This document shows positions 31,621 through 39,596 of a DNA stretch of 64,000 nucleotides, one piece after another. The translations under genes and the position numbers were made by a program. Source of the stretch: Symbiodinium microadriaticum (lineage: Eukaryota; Sar; Dinophyceae; Suessiales; Symbiodiniaceae). The stretch covers positions 154,054 to 218,053 of the forward strand of contig LSRX01000716.1 of the NCBI GenBank assembly GCA_001939145.1. The letters run 5' to 3'. Each line of letters starts with the position of its first letter. The stretch's first letter is position 1. The notes under the pieces were generated by a model. It did not search any database, was not told the DNA's origin, and saw only the letters and a program-made list of their open reading frames with translations.

Positions 31621-33295
31621 CCCAGCTTCCTGCTTGATTGCAGCAGCCGTTAGCAGCTTGCGCTTTTTCCATATGTTTTCCAAACAGAAACATACCGGGG
31701 AAACGTAATGTCCCCAAGATCTCAATCAACAGCTCCCAAAGTTGTTTTCATGCTAGCAAGTCGTAGGAGAAGCTGAGTAAATCTAGGTAGGTCCAGCTTG
31801 GACTTGGGCATATAGCAAGAAAGAGTTTCCGTGCACATCGAGCCATTACCTGGGGGCATCTCGGTTCGACGTTGCCGGTCGCCTACTGCAGTTCTAGCAC
31901 AAGCCCACAAATTGTATCATACCTGTTTGACTTGCGCTTGGTTTTTGTTTCGAGGTCATGGAGGTTTTGCTCAAAGACACCAAAGGCAGCAATGGGCGAG
32001 AGCAAGAAGAATAGCATGGCCATTGGGGGGTTGTGAATGCCTTGAGGTGTGTCACCCGAGACCATCATCTCCATCAGAGCAGGCTCCACACGTCGCCAGG
32101 CACCGTCGAATCGTCGAATGCTGGCCATGCGGCTTTCCAGTGGTTGCTCGATGTTTGCAGGTGCCAGTGTCTCTGGCAGACAAGCCATTTAAGCAACACT
32201 CTCGGCTTTTCCTTCTCTGGTTCATTGCCAGTGACTGCATGCCTCAACGACGAGGTTCCCATGTCAGCTGTCGGAGTGTGGGGCCATCAAGGCAGATTGT
32301 GTGACAAAGATGTAATTTGATGACACCGTGCCGTGCGCTTCGGTGGCAGAGGTCGACTTCATGACTGTCACGGCATCGGCACGGGCCATTCTCCGACCCG
32401 AAGGCATGTGGAGCTGATCCGTCTCTAATCGCACCTCAGCCGGGTGATCATGAGGATGCAGCCAGAGACTCTTGTTGCTTGTTTTTCTTCGGCAGGCCAG
32501 CAGGATGTCCAACTGAAAATGGTCAAGAAAAGCTCTCCTGAGGAGGCTTTTGCCGCGGTTCCGTGGGCTTTGTGTGAACTTGGTGACCATGAAACATGGT
32601 TCATTCCGTGTGCCCGCATCCAGGCTGTGCCTGCTGAAGAGGCAGAGGCAAGGAAGGGTTGTCTTGCGTTGCTGTAAGATTGCCGGAGAGGCAGGCAAAA
32701 GTTCTTGGGTAGGTCTCCTTGCTGGTGCGAAGCTCATCAGGCCGTGCTTCTGACTGTTTGCTTCGCATCTGCGATTGTTCGTGAGCCGGAGGAGAGGGGG
32801 CTTCAATAGCAGTGCCGGAGCCCACAAAATAAGGCTCGTATCACAATCGGGGCAGACAGAGTGAATGATTGAGGTCTGCGGAGGAACGTGCTGCAAAGAA
32901 GCGGGGTTTGGCAAGTGCAACAGAGGAGTATCTTTCAAAGCATGGGGTGATGACCTCAGTGCCACTGCGGTAAGGGAGGCAGATCTCGAGGAGCCAAATC
33001 TGCGAGGTGCTCACCTTCATTCAGGGTGTGCTGCAAGGTGTCATCCGAGACAGGCCGGGCCTCCTCGTATTCCTGCATCCAACATCATCCCCAGCTCCCC
33101 GGCGCTGCAGCAACAGTCAGAGGGAATGCGCAGCAGAGGCAAGGTCTGCTCACCTGTGGTTTCTGATCGAGTGGTCCATGACCGTAGGTTGAGAGAGGTC
33201 TTGGTCATTCATTCGAAGCAACTCCTTTTTCATCTTCTCGGACCTGGGTTTATCGCTCTCCGACCTGAAAGAGCTTAAAGTTTCTGCCCTTTTGT
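31621..33295. other. No firm gene
   Basis: About 1.7 kb. Both strands have frames up to 233 codons (minus 32264-32965), but composition is not protein-like and no domain is visible. This is the left flank of the retroelement. Confidence 0.4.
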
Positions 33296-33366
33296 GTTTA
33301 CTTTGCTTGCAAGTCACTTTAATGCCACCTCGCGGCCATTTTGGCTTAAGTGTCTGTTTTTGTTGT
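33296..33366 (+). repeat. Split direct repeat A1 (5' end)
   Basis: 71 bp, GTTTACTTTGCTTGC ... CTGTTTTTGTTGT, identical to A2 at 39526-39596. It contains an ATG at 33322 opening a frame that reads MPPRGHFGLSVCFCC in both copies. At 33330-33350 it contains a 21-mer matching DinoSL at 17 of 21 positions. Confidence 0.95.
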
Positions 33367-34528
33367 GTTCTGTTGCTGTCTGTGCTAGCTGTTGGGACGT
33401 TGCTGGTCATGTCGCTGGTCCCTCTGGCCCGTCTGGTGAGGAGGGCGCGCAGCTTGGCACAGGCCGACACTGACCTCCTGCAGGCGGCTCTTGAGGCCAT
33501 CCCAGGGAGGAGCTCCGCCGTTTGGTGGCCTTCGGCAAGGACATCTTGGAGGAAGATCGGCACTCTGACTCCTCTGAGGCCTCTGTCCTGTCCACCTGCC
33601 AGGCTCCTGACTTAGGTGCTCGCGAGCCCGTGGACACCGACCTTCTTGGTCTTGGCAGTGAAGCAGTACCTTTGGAGCCCTCTCTTGCTGCAGGACCCTC
33701 TGGTGGAGCTGATGAAGGTGGGCTTCCGTCTGACTCAGCTCCTGGCTCTGGTGATCTGTCAGCCCCTGTGCCTGCTGGCCTCGACGACCACGAGAGCGAC
33801 GATGGGGAGATCGAGCTGCTGCCACCTTGGGAATGGAGTGCGTCAAGCCCTGTTGCTGAGTCTGCCCCGCCTGCTGCAGACCCTGACCCTGCCGCCGCTG
33901 GTGCTGAGCCCAGCCTTCTTGCAGGAGCACAGGAGCTCGACCTCAACACCATGGACGACGATGCCGTTCCCCTGGGCGTCCGCCGGCTCGGGCACCGACC
34001 GTGACTGCCCCTCCTGACCTTTCTGCCCCAGCTCATGCTGACGCTCCTGGCACAGGTTTGGAGCACGACGTGCCGGCAGCCACTGACTCGACTGAGGGCC
34101 CTTCCTCGGCCGTTGCCGCTTCTTCTGAGGCACTGCCTGGCGGAGCTGGAGGACAGGACGGGGGCACTGGTGGCGCTGACTCTTCTGTCCCGGTGGAGAC
34201 CGCTGCCGCACAGCCTGCCCTGCTTGTGGTTCAGGCGGCCACCGAGCCTCCACCAACATGCCGGTTGGAGCTCAGTGGCTCTGCAGAGCTGCCTTATCTG
34301 TGTGCAGTGGACGTTTTGCAGGGCCTGGAGGTTCCCAGCCACGTTCTGCCGCTTCGCCGCCCACTGCAGCGGTTGCCGAAAGTGCTCAGGGAGCACGGCC
34401 ACTCGCTGAGTGGTTACTGTGCTGCACCGTGCCGAGCACGGTGCGGCTTTTGCTGTGGCCGCCCGGTGAGCAACACAAGCAGACGCTCACACAGCGGTCA
34501 CTACTGTAGCCAGTGCCGCCGAGACTGA
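33322..34528 (+). pseudogene. First retroelement ORF, frameshifted
   Basis: The frame opened by the A1 ATG runs through a hydrophobic stretch (VLLLSVLAVGTLLV) and ARLVRRARSLAQADTDLLQA to about 33505. Coding then continues in frame 3 (EELRRLVAFGKDILEEDRHS) as an acidic, Pro/Ser-rich protein to about 33990, and then in frame 2 to 34528. That last part has a cysteine-rich end, CAAPCRARCGFCCGRP, then HYCSQCRR. Two indels are needed to make one protein. No known domain; position and composition suggest a structural or accessory protein upstream of gag. An internal ATG at 33409 could also be used. Alternatively the parts may be independent ORFs. Confidence 0.45.
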
Positions 34529-34956
34529 AGCGTGAGCCTCTGACTCCTGTCTTCCTGTCTGAAAAGTGCTCTTCTAAGGTCTGCCTGTCTGCCCTTCTGA
34601 CTGTACTGCACATGCTTGGCTTGAGCCTTCTGTCTGTCTGGCTTGCCTGCCTTGCTGTCCTCGGCTTGTGCCTGGACTCGCCCTTAGGGCCTGCTGCGCG
34701 CTGTGGTTTTGTTTCTGGCTCCCTGCCTTGAGGCACGGTGGACGCGGTACTTGTGTACCCTTGCTCTTCTGCGACTCAGGCTTGAGCCTCGGTGCACCTC
34801 CCTTGGTGGCGTGCACTTTGCTCTGTCGCAGGTTTGTGGCCTGCCTTGTGACATCGCTTGCGCGGTGCCTCGCCTGGCTCTTACTGCCTTGGGCTCGGGC
34901 CGGTGTACCTGCCCTGCCGCAGGTCTCTCTGACTTCACTGCCTTTTCTGAGTCGCG
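34529..34956. other. Retroelement spacer between ORF1 and gag
   Basis: About 430 bp, C/T- and G-rich with hydrophobic-reading frames on + and no recognisable domain. May serve as leader for the gag ORF. Confidence 0.4.
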
Positions 34957-36204
34957 ATGTCGAGTATCGCCGACAGTGAAGTGACTTTTGCCACCCGCGC
35001 TAAGCAGTATGGCCTGTCACAAGCCATGATCACCAGCCTGTCTGATGCTGGCATCAAGAGTTACTCGTCTCTTCTTTTCTCAGTGGCCAGTGCGCCTGGT
35101 GCTGTTGACGAGACTCGACTGAAGGCCACTCAGCAGAAAAACCTTGGCGACAGCCCGTCTGAAGGCACACTGTCGGCCTTTGCCAGGCTCCTGTTTGAGG
35201 CAGGGACGTTCGTCGTAGCAGAGCTGCGTAGCTCAGTGGCGGGCGACGACGACGGCACCCGGAAGCTGACGCACCAAGAACGGTCCAGCAGGATGTCCGC
35301 TCTGAGGGCAAAACTGGGCGCGTGGCCAATCACAGGGTCATTCGAGCCAAGTAACGCGCTCATTGATCTGGCGTTCTCTATGGTTGCTGACGGCGCTGTC
35401 AAGTACCTGGCACCGAGTAGGTGCAGCAGCCGTGAGGCTGAAGTGGTCTCTGACAAGAAGGATGAGACCTTGTTCAGGTTGGAGGCGGCGTCTTTCAAGG
35501 CAGCGCGCAAGCCCCCTAACATCAGGGTCGATGTTAGTTCCGAGTTGCGGCTTTACCAAGCCTTCTCCCGACGTGGAGTGGCTTTGGAAGTGGCGAACAT
35601 CTGTTCGTTCGCTGCTCACGAGTCGTACGTGCGCGGTTTGTTTGAACACATTCAGCGCATTGCTCCGCCAGGATACACAGCACCAGGGATCGACGCTGTC
35701 ATCTCTGCTGATCGTGCTGTCTGGCAGCAGGTTGCGACTCAGGTGCCTTGTCTGCCTGCCGTTGACGTGGTTGCCACTGTTGACTCTGCCCTGTCTGCTG
35801 CTGCCGCCTCGCCCTCAGTTGCCTTTCACGTTCTGCCTCGTGAGCGCAAGCGTCCTCTGGACGACACCCCCAAGCCACCACTGAAGCAGCCTTACAAGGG
35901 CGACGGCAAAGGAGGCAAGGACGGCAAAGGCGGCAAGACTGGGAAAGGCAAAGACAAGTTCGGCAGGCCCAGCACTGGCAAGGAGAAGACAGGCTCCCCG
36001 TCTAAGCAGACTGCCGTTCCTGCCGCCCTCAAGGGCCTTGACCCTAACAAGGATGGAACGCCCATCTGTTTTGACTGCAACCTCGCTCACGGTTGTAAGC
36101 GTGAGACGTGGGAGACCGCCAAGGGGAAGCAGTGCGAGCGCGGCTTGCATCTCTGCATGCGCTGCGGTTCTGCCGATCATGGCGCCCATGCCTGCACTAA
36201 CTGA
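34957..36204 (+). CDS. Gag-like protein with Cys/His knuckle
   Basis: 415 codons from ATG (GCGATGTCG). The first ~270 residues are mixed helical sequence (KQYGLSQAMITSLSDAGI start; SELRLYQAFSRRGVALEV mid). Then come a basic Lys-Gly tract (about 305-335) and a C-terminal metal-binding block: CFDCNLAHGCKRE, then LCMRCGSADHGAHAC. This order (capsid-like helices, basic linker, zinc knuckle) fits a gag protein that packages element RNA. It ends with a TGA at 36202-36204. The pol frame continues in the same register straight after it, so gag-pol could be made by stop readthrough. Confidence 0.75.
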   Translation: MSSIADSEVTFATRAKQYGLSQAMITSLSDAGIKSYSSLLFSVASAPGAVDETRLKATQQKNLGDSPSEGTLSAFARLLFEAGTFVVAELRSSVAGDDDGTRKLTHQERSSRMSALRAKLGAWPITGSFEPSNALIDLAFSMVADGAVKYLAPSRCSSREAEVVSDKKDETLFRLEAASFKAARKPPNIRVDVSSELRLYQAFSRRGVALEVANICSFAAHESYVRGLFEHIQRIAPPGYTAPGIDAVISADRAVWQQVATQVPCLPAVDVVATVDSALSAAAASPSVAFHVLPRERKRPLDDTPKPPLKQPYKGDGKGGKDGKGGKTGKGKDKFGRPSTGKEKTGSPSKQTAVPAALKGLDPNKDGTPICFDCNLAHGCKRETWETAKGKQCERGLHLCMRCGSADHGAHACTN

Positions 36205-36210
36205 CCCGCC

Positions 36211-38184
36211 TTGTCTACTCCAGGTGAGCCTCGGATGATCCCGACTTCTGCGCATCCCTGCCAGGATGCCGATGCGCATCATGACTCTGCGGTTTTGCCT
36301 GGGGTCGTTCAGACAGCCACTTTTTTCCCTTTTAAGGTGACGCCAGTGCCTGTGGAAGGTTCAGGTGAGTCCGCTGTTTCTCCTTTACTGACTGAGGCCA
36401 GCGCTGCGTCTGCCTCAGCTGCAGGCAAGCCTGCTCAACACACTGTTTTGTTACCTCAGTTTTCCGGTGCGGCTCTCGGCACTTCCTCAGAGAGCAAACC
36501 AGCTGCAGCAACTGCCGCACCTGCCACTCTGCGCGACGCCAACAGGCCCGCCGACCGAGGAGGCAGGGTTACACTAGAGGTTTTCTCTGGTTGCTGCAGG
36601 TTGAGCAAGTGCCTCAGACAACAGGGTTTCGACACTCTTGCTGTTGACGTGAAAGAAGCTCAGGGGCACCCTGTCCTTAAGCTGGACCTCCTGTCACGCT
36701 CAGGCGTTTCTGTGCTTTGGGACATCCTTCAATCAGGTCAGGTTGCCTACGTTCATCTGGCGCCGCCCTGCAGTACCAGCAGCGCCGCTCGCAGCATACC
36801 TGGAGGGCCACCACCGCTCAGGTCCGCTGCACACCCTGACGGCCTGCCAGGTTTGAGTTTTCGGCATAGGTGCCAGGTGAGCAACGCCAACAAACTTTAC
36901 AGTCTGACTGCCGCTGTTTGCCGTTTCTGTCAGGAGTCGGGAATTGGCTGGACGCTGGAGAACCCAGCAAGCAGCCTGTTTTGGGCCACCAGCTCTGTAG
37001 CACAGCTTAGTCGGGACCTGTCTGCCTGCCTGCACACGTGTGTTTTCGACTCCTGCTGTTGGGGCGGCAACAGAAAGAAAAGAACGGCTCTGTGGAGCTC
37101 CTTGAGTTGTGCGCAGCAGCTGTCACAACTGTGTCACCCCGGCCTCGGGCACACCCACTCTGCGTGGGGCAGGTTGCCGGACGGCTCTTGGAGCACTTCT
37201 GCAGAAGCGGCATACCCGATGCCTCTCTGCCGTTTCTGGGCAGCCATGATAGGCAAGGAATACAGCTCGCGACTGCCCGCTGCCAGGGATGACTCTGCTG
37301 TGAACTGGACTCCGGCTACTGGGCTGTACCGTGCCCGTGCCAGCCTGGGGCTTTTTCCTAGAGGCCGTAGCCCTGCTGAGGTGGCCAACCCTTTTTCTGA
37401 GCGTCTCAAGATTAGGGTGCCTCTCACCACGCCTGCCACTTTGTTAGTGCCAGGCTCAGCTGCGGCTGTGGCTCACCCCTCTGAGGCGCAGCTGCAGCTA
37501 CCAGTGGACCTGGAGTTTACCGTGCACTGTCTTGAGACCTGCGCGGCAGCTGACATAGCCAGTAAGCGCTGCCAGTTTCTGCACAGTGTGCTGCAACGCG
37601 CCTCTGAGCTGGCACCCCAGGAGTCTGCTTTACACTCCAGGCTTGCGCCGCACTGTCAACGTGTCCTTGCGGGCAAACGTCTCTTGCTGCTGAAAGAGCT
37701 CCTGAAAGGGCTGGGTCACGAGGATGTCTCTCTGGTCGAAGACATCGGCTCGGGTTTCAGACTGACGGGCTGGCTGCCTCTTAGCCATGTCATGGAGCCC
37801 AAAATCACTGCCCCCAGTGAATCAGCCGCTGACTTGTGGCGTCGCAGAAGGGACATCAACTCGTCCATCTGGCGCCAGACTCAGCCTGGCAAGGACCCTG
37901 AGGTCGATTCAGCACTTTGGCAAGCAACTCTGGACGACGCCGAGGCAGGTTGGGCACTGCTTCTGCCTCAGTCTGACCGCCCGCCTGACGCAGTTCTTTT
38001 GAGCAGGCGGTTCCCTGTCGTCCAGGCTTCGGGGATTAGGGCCATTGATGATTTCAGTTTCAATGGCCTCAACAGTACGCTTGGCACTTGTGAGAAAGTG
38101 CTGACGATGTCTTCTGTGCACACAGTCTCGCTGGCTTTGCGCCTTCTGCGAAGCGCTGTCACCCGCGGCCATCCATCTGGATGA
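36211..38184 (+). CDS. Pol part 1: cytosine-MTase-like domain and RT fingers
   Basis: 657 codons in the gag frame; the first ATG is at 36235. Residues about 120-290 (counting from 36211) look like a C5-cytosine methyltransferase core. Motif I is LEVFSGCCRLSKCLRQQGF, motif IV is LAPPCSTSSAAR with the candidate catalytic Cys187, and motif VI is LENPASSLFW (Glu250; ENP instead of ENV). After an unassigned middle come RT finger motifs, LSRRFPVVQASGIRAIDDFS at about residues 600-620. The frame then stops at 38182 because of a frameshift just before RT motif A. C5-MTase domains inside dinoflagellate retrotransposons have been reported. DIRS elements more usually carry a Dam-like N6-adenine MTase after RNase H, so identity and order here are unusual. 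Confidence 0.75.
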   Translation: MSTPGEPRMIPTSAHPCQDADAHHDSAVLPGVVQTATFFPFKVTPVPVEGSGESAVSPLLTEASAASASAAGKPAQHTVLLPQFSGAALGTSSESKPAAATAAPATLRDANRPADRGGRVTLEVFSGCCRLSKCLRQQGFDTLAVDVKEAQGHPVLKLDLLSRSGVSVLWDILQSGQVAYVHLAPPCSTSSAARSIPGGPPPLRSAAHPDGLPGLSFRHRCQVSNANKLYSLTAAVCRFCQESGIGWTLENPASSLFWATSSVAQLSRDLSACLHTCVFDSCCWGGNRKKRTALWSSLSCAQQLSQLCHPGLGHTHSAWGRLPDGSWSTSAEAAYPMPLCRFWAAMIGKEYSSRLPAARDDSAVNWTPATGLYRARASLGLFPRGRSPAEVANPFSERLKIRVPLTTPATLLVPGSAAAVAHPSEAQLQLPVDLEFTVHCLETCAAADIASKRCQFLHSVLQRASELAPQESALHSRLAPHCQRVLAGKRLLLLKELLKGLGHEDVSLVEDIGSGFRLTGWLPLSHVMEPKITAPSESAADLWRRRRDINSSIWRQTQPGKDPEVDSALWQATLDDAEAGWALLLPQSDRPPDAVLLSRRFPVVQASGIRAIDDFSFNGLNSTLGTCEKVLTMSSVHTVSLALRLLRSAVTRGHPSG

Positions 38185-38628
38185 CCTTCCGTACGCTGCC
38201 GTCTCTGTCTGGTCGACTGACGACCTTTGCCCTAGGGTCTTGCAGATGTTCAGCTTGCCTTTCGGAGCTTCAGGCAGTGTACCAGGGTTCGTGAGAGTTG
38301 CGGTTGCTCTTTGGCGCATTTTGTGCCGCCTGGCCCTTGTGCCGAGCACGCTTTTCTTCGATGATTTCACCAGCATCACCTAAGCTTCTGACGCTTCGAG
38401 TGCTGAGGCCACTGTTCACCTGCTGTTCAGGATTCTTGGTTGGCGACTGGCCCTGACAGGAGACAAGGCTCAGTCCTACTCTGCACTTTTTCAGAGTCTC
38501 GGCGTTATCTTCTGTCTGCACCCTGGTGTTGACAGCGCAGTTACTGTGAGCAATACTGAGTCTCGACGGATGGAGGTCTCTGCTTGGTGCCTGTCCAAGC
38601 TTCGCGAAGACAGTGCCACTCCTAAGGA
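38157..38628 (+). pseudogene. RT palm, frameshifted and stop-interrupted
   Basis: Frame 2 carries the RT core: AIHLDDLPYAAVSVW, then FSLPFGASGSVPGFVRVAVA and the catalytic block LFFDDFTSI (38354-38380). A TAA at 38381 follows directly, then LFRILGWRLALTGDKAQS and LGVIF (motif E-like) in the same frame. Relative to the 5' part of pol the frame has shifted near 38150-38175, and it shifts again near 38600 to enter the RNase H frame. The YxDD position reads FFDD as in DIRS-type RTs. Without correction no functional RT can be made from this copy. Confidence 0.75.
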
Positions 38629-39339
38629 ATGCGACAGTTCGCCTCTCGCATCCGCTGGCTTGCAGAGCAGGTGTTTGGCCGCTCGTCAGCTGCCGCTCTG
38701 CGGACTCTTCTGCGTGCAGGCAGGGAGTCCCGGCCCTACAGTCCTAGGCCACTGTCGGCAGAGTTGCGGGCTGCCATTCGTTGGCTTCTCGGCAGCATTC
38801 CGAAGGCTTCGCCCAGGCTCTGGTCTCTCGAAACGAAGCGCAAACTACACTTGTTCACAGACGGTGCTTTTGAGGGAGGCAAGGCTTCCATAGGTGCAGT
38901 TCTTTGTGACTCTCGCTGCGCGCCACTTGCGTGGTTCGGGGGGCTTGTGCCTGACTCTGTCACCTCTGACTGGTTCTCGGATGGCACTGAGCATCCCATC
39001 ATTCAGGCAGAGCTTGCCGCAGTGTTGGCTGCATTCCATGTTTGGAAGCAGGTTTTGCTCGGAACAAATGTGCTCCTGTGGATCGACAATGAGGTGGTGC
39101 GCTTTGGCATCATCAATGCCCATATGCACCCGCCCTCTGCGATGGCGTTGCTGTCTCCTCTGCTGGCACTAGAGGAAAGCACCAAGGTGTCTCTGTGGGT
39201 CTGCCGAGTGCCCTCGCACAGCAACCCGTCCGACGGCCCCAGTCGAGGAACGTGTCCTGCCTTCCTGACGCAGGCCAGGCCAGAGAAAGTTGACGTGGGG
39301 GAGGTGCTTCTGTCTGCCTGCGGTAAGGTGAACTGTTGA
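38629..39339 (+). CDS. RNase H domain (3' end of pol)
   Basis: Frame 1, 236 codons. The start (RWLAEQVFGRSSAAALRTLL) is the RT-RNase H connection typical of DIRS elements. RNase H follows with the acidic set Asp in LFTDGAFEGGKASIGAVL, Glu in IIQAELAAVLAAF, Asp in LLWIDNEVVRF and the last Asp in PSHSNPSDGPSRG. It removes the RNA strand during reverse transcription. The TGA at 39337-39339 abuts the first base of repeat B1. It probably belongs to the same polyprotein as RT rather than being a separate gene. Confidence 0.8.
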   Translation: MRQFASRIRWLAEQVFGRSSAAALRTLLRAGRESRPYSPRPLSAELRAAIRWLLGSIPKASPRLWSLETKRKLHLFTDGAFEGGKASIGAVLCDSRCAPLAWFGGLVPDSVTSDWFSDGTEHPIIQAELAAVLAAFHVWKQVLLGTNVLLWIDNEVVRFGIINAHMHPPSAMALLSPLLALEESTKVSLWVCRVPSHSNPSDGPSRGTCPAFLTQARPEKVDVGEVLLSACGKVNC

Positions 39340-39525
39340 GGGGAAGAATATACCGCAGGCGTCCTGACAGGTCTGCCTCTCTGCCTTCGTTTTATCCAGA
39401 AGGATTTCAACTGCAGAGGCTCTGTCTTCCCTGTCGAACCTGGCACCGACAGCTGGAGCTGCGCCCCACATGGAAAAGAGAATTCCCGCTTGAGCGATTG
39501 TTTTAGTAGAGCGAGTGTGCATTAA
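39340..39525 (+). repeat. Split direct repeat B1
   Basis: 186 bp, GGGGAAGAATATACCGCAGG ... GAGTGTGCATTAA, identical to B2 (41455-41640). It begins directly after the RNase H stop codon and is joined without spacer to A2. The B1-A2 junction is the circle-junction sequence expected of PAT/Ngaro elements. Confidence 0.95.
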
Positions 39526-39596
39526 GTTTACTTTGCTTGCAAGTCACTTTAATGCCACCTCGCGGCCATTTTGGCTTAAGTGTCTGTTTTTGTTGT
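39526..39596 (+). repeat. Split direct repeat A2
   Basis: 71 bp identical to A1. Carries the ATG (39552) that opens the recombinase frame and the DinoSL-like 21-mer at 39560-39580. Confidence 0.95.
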
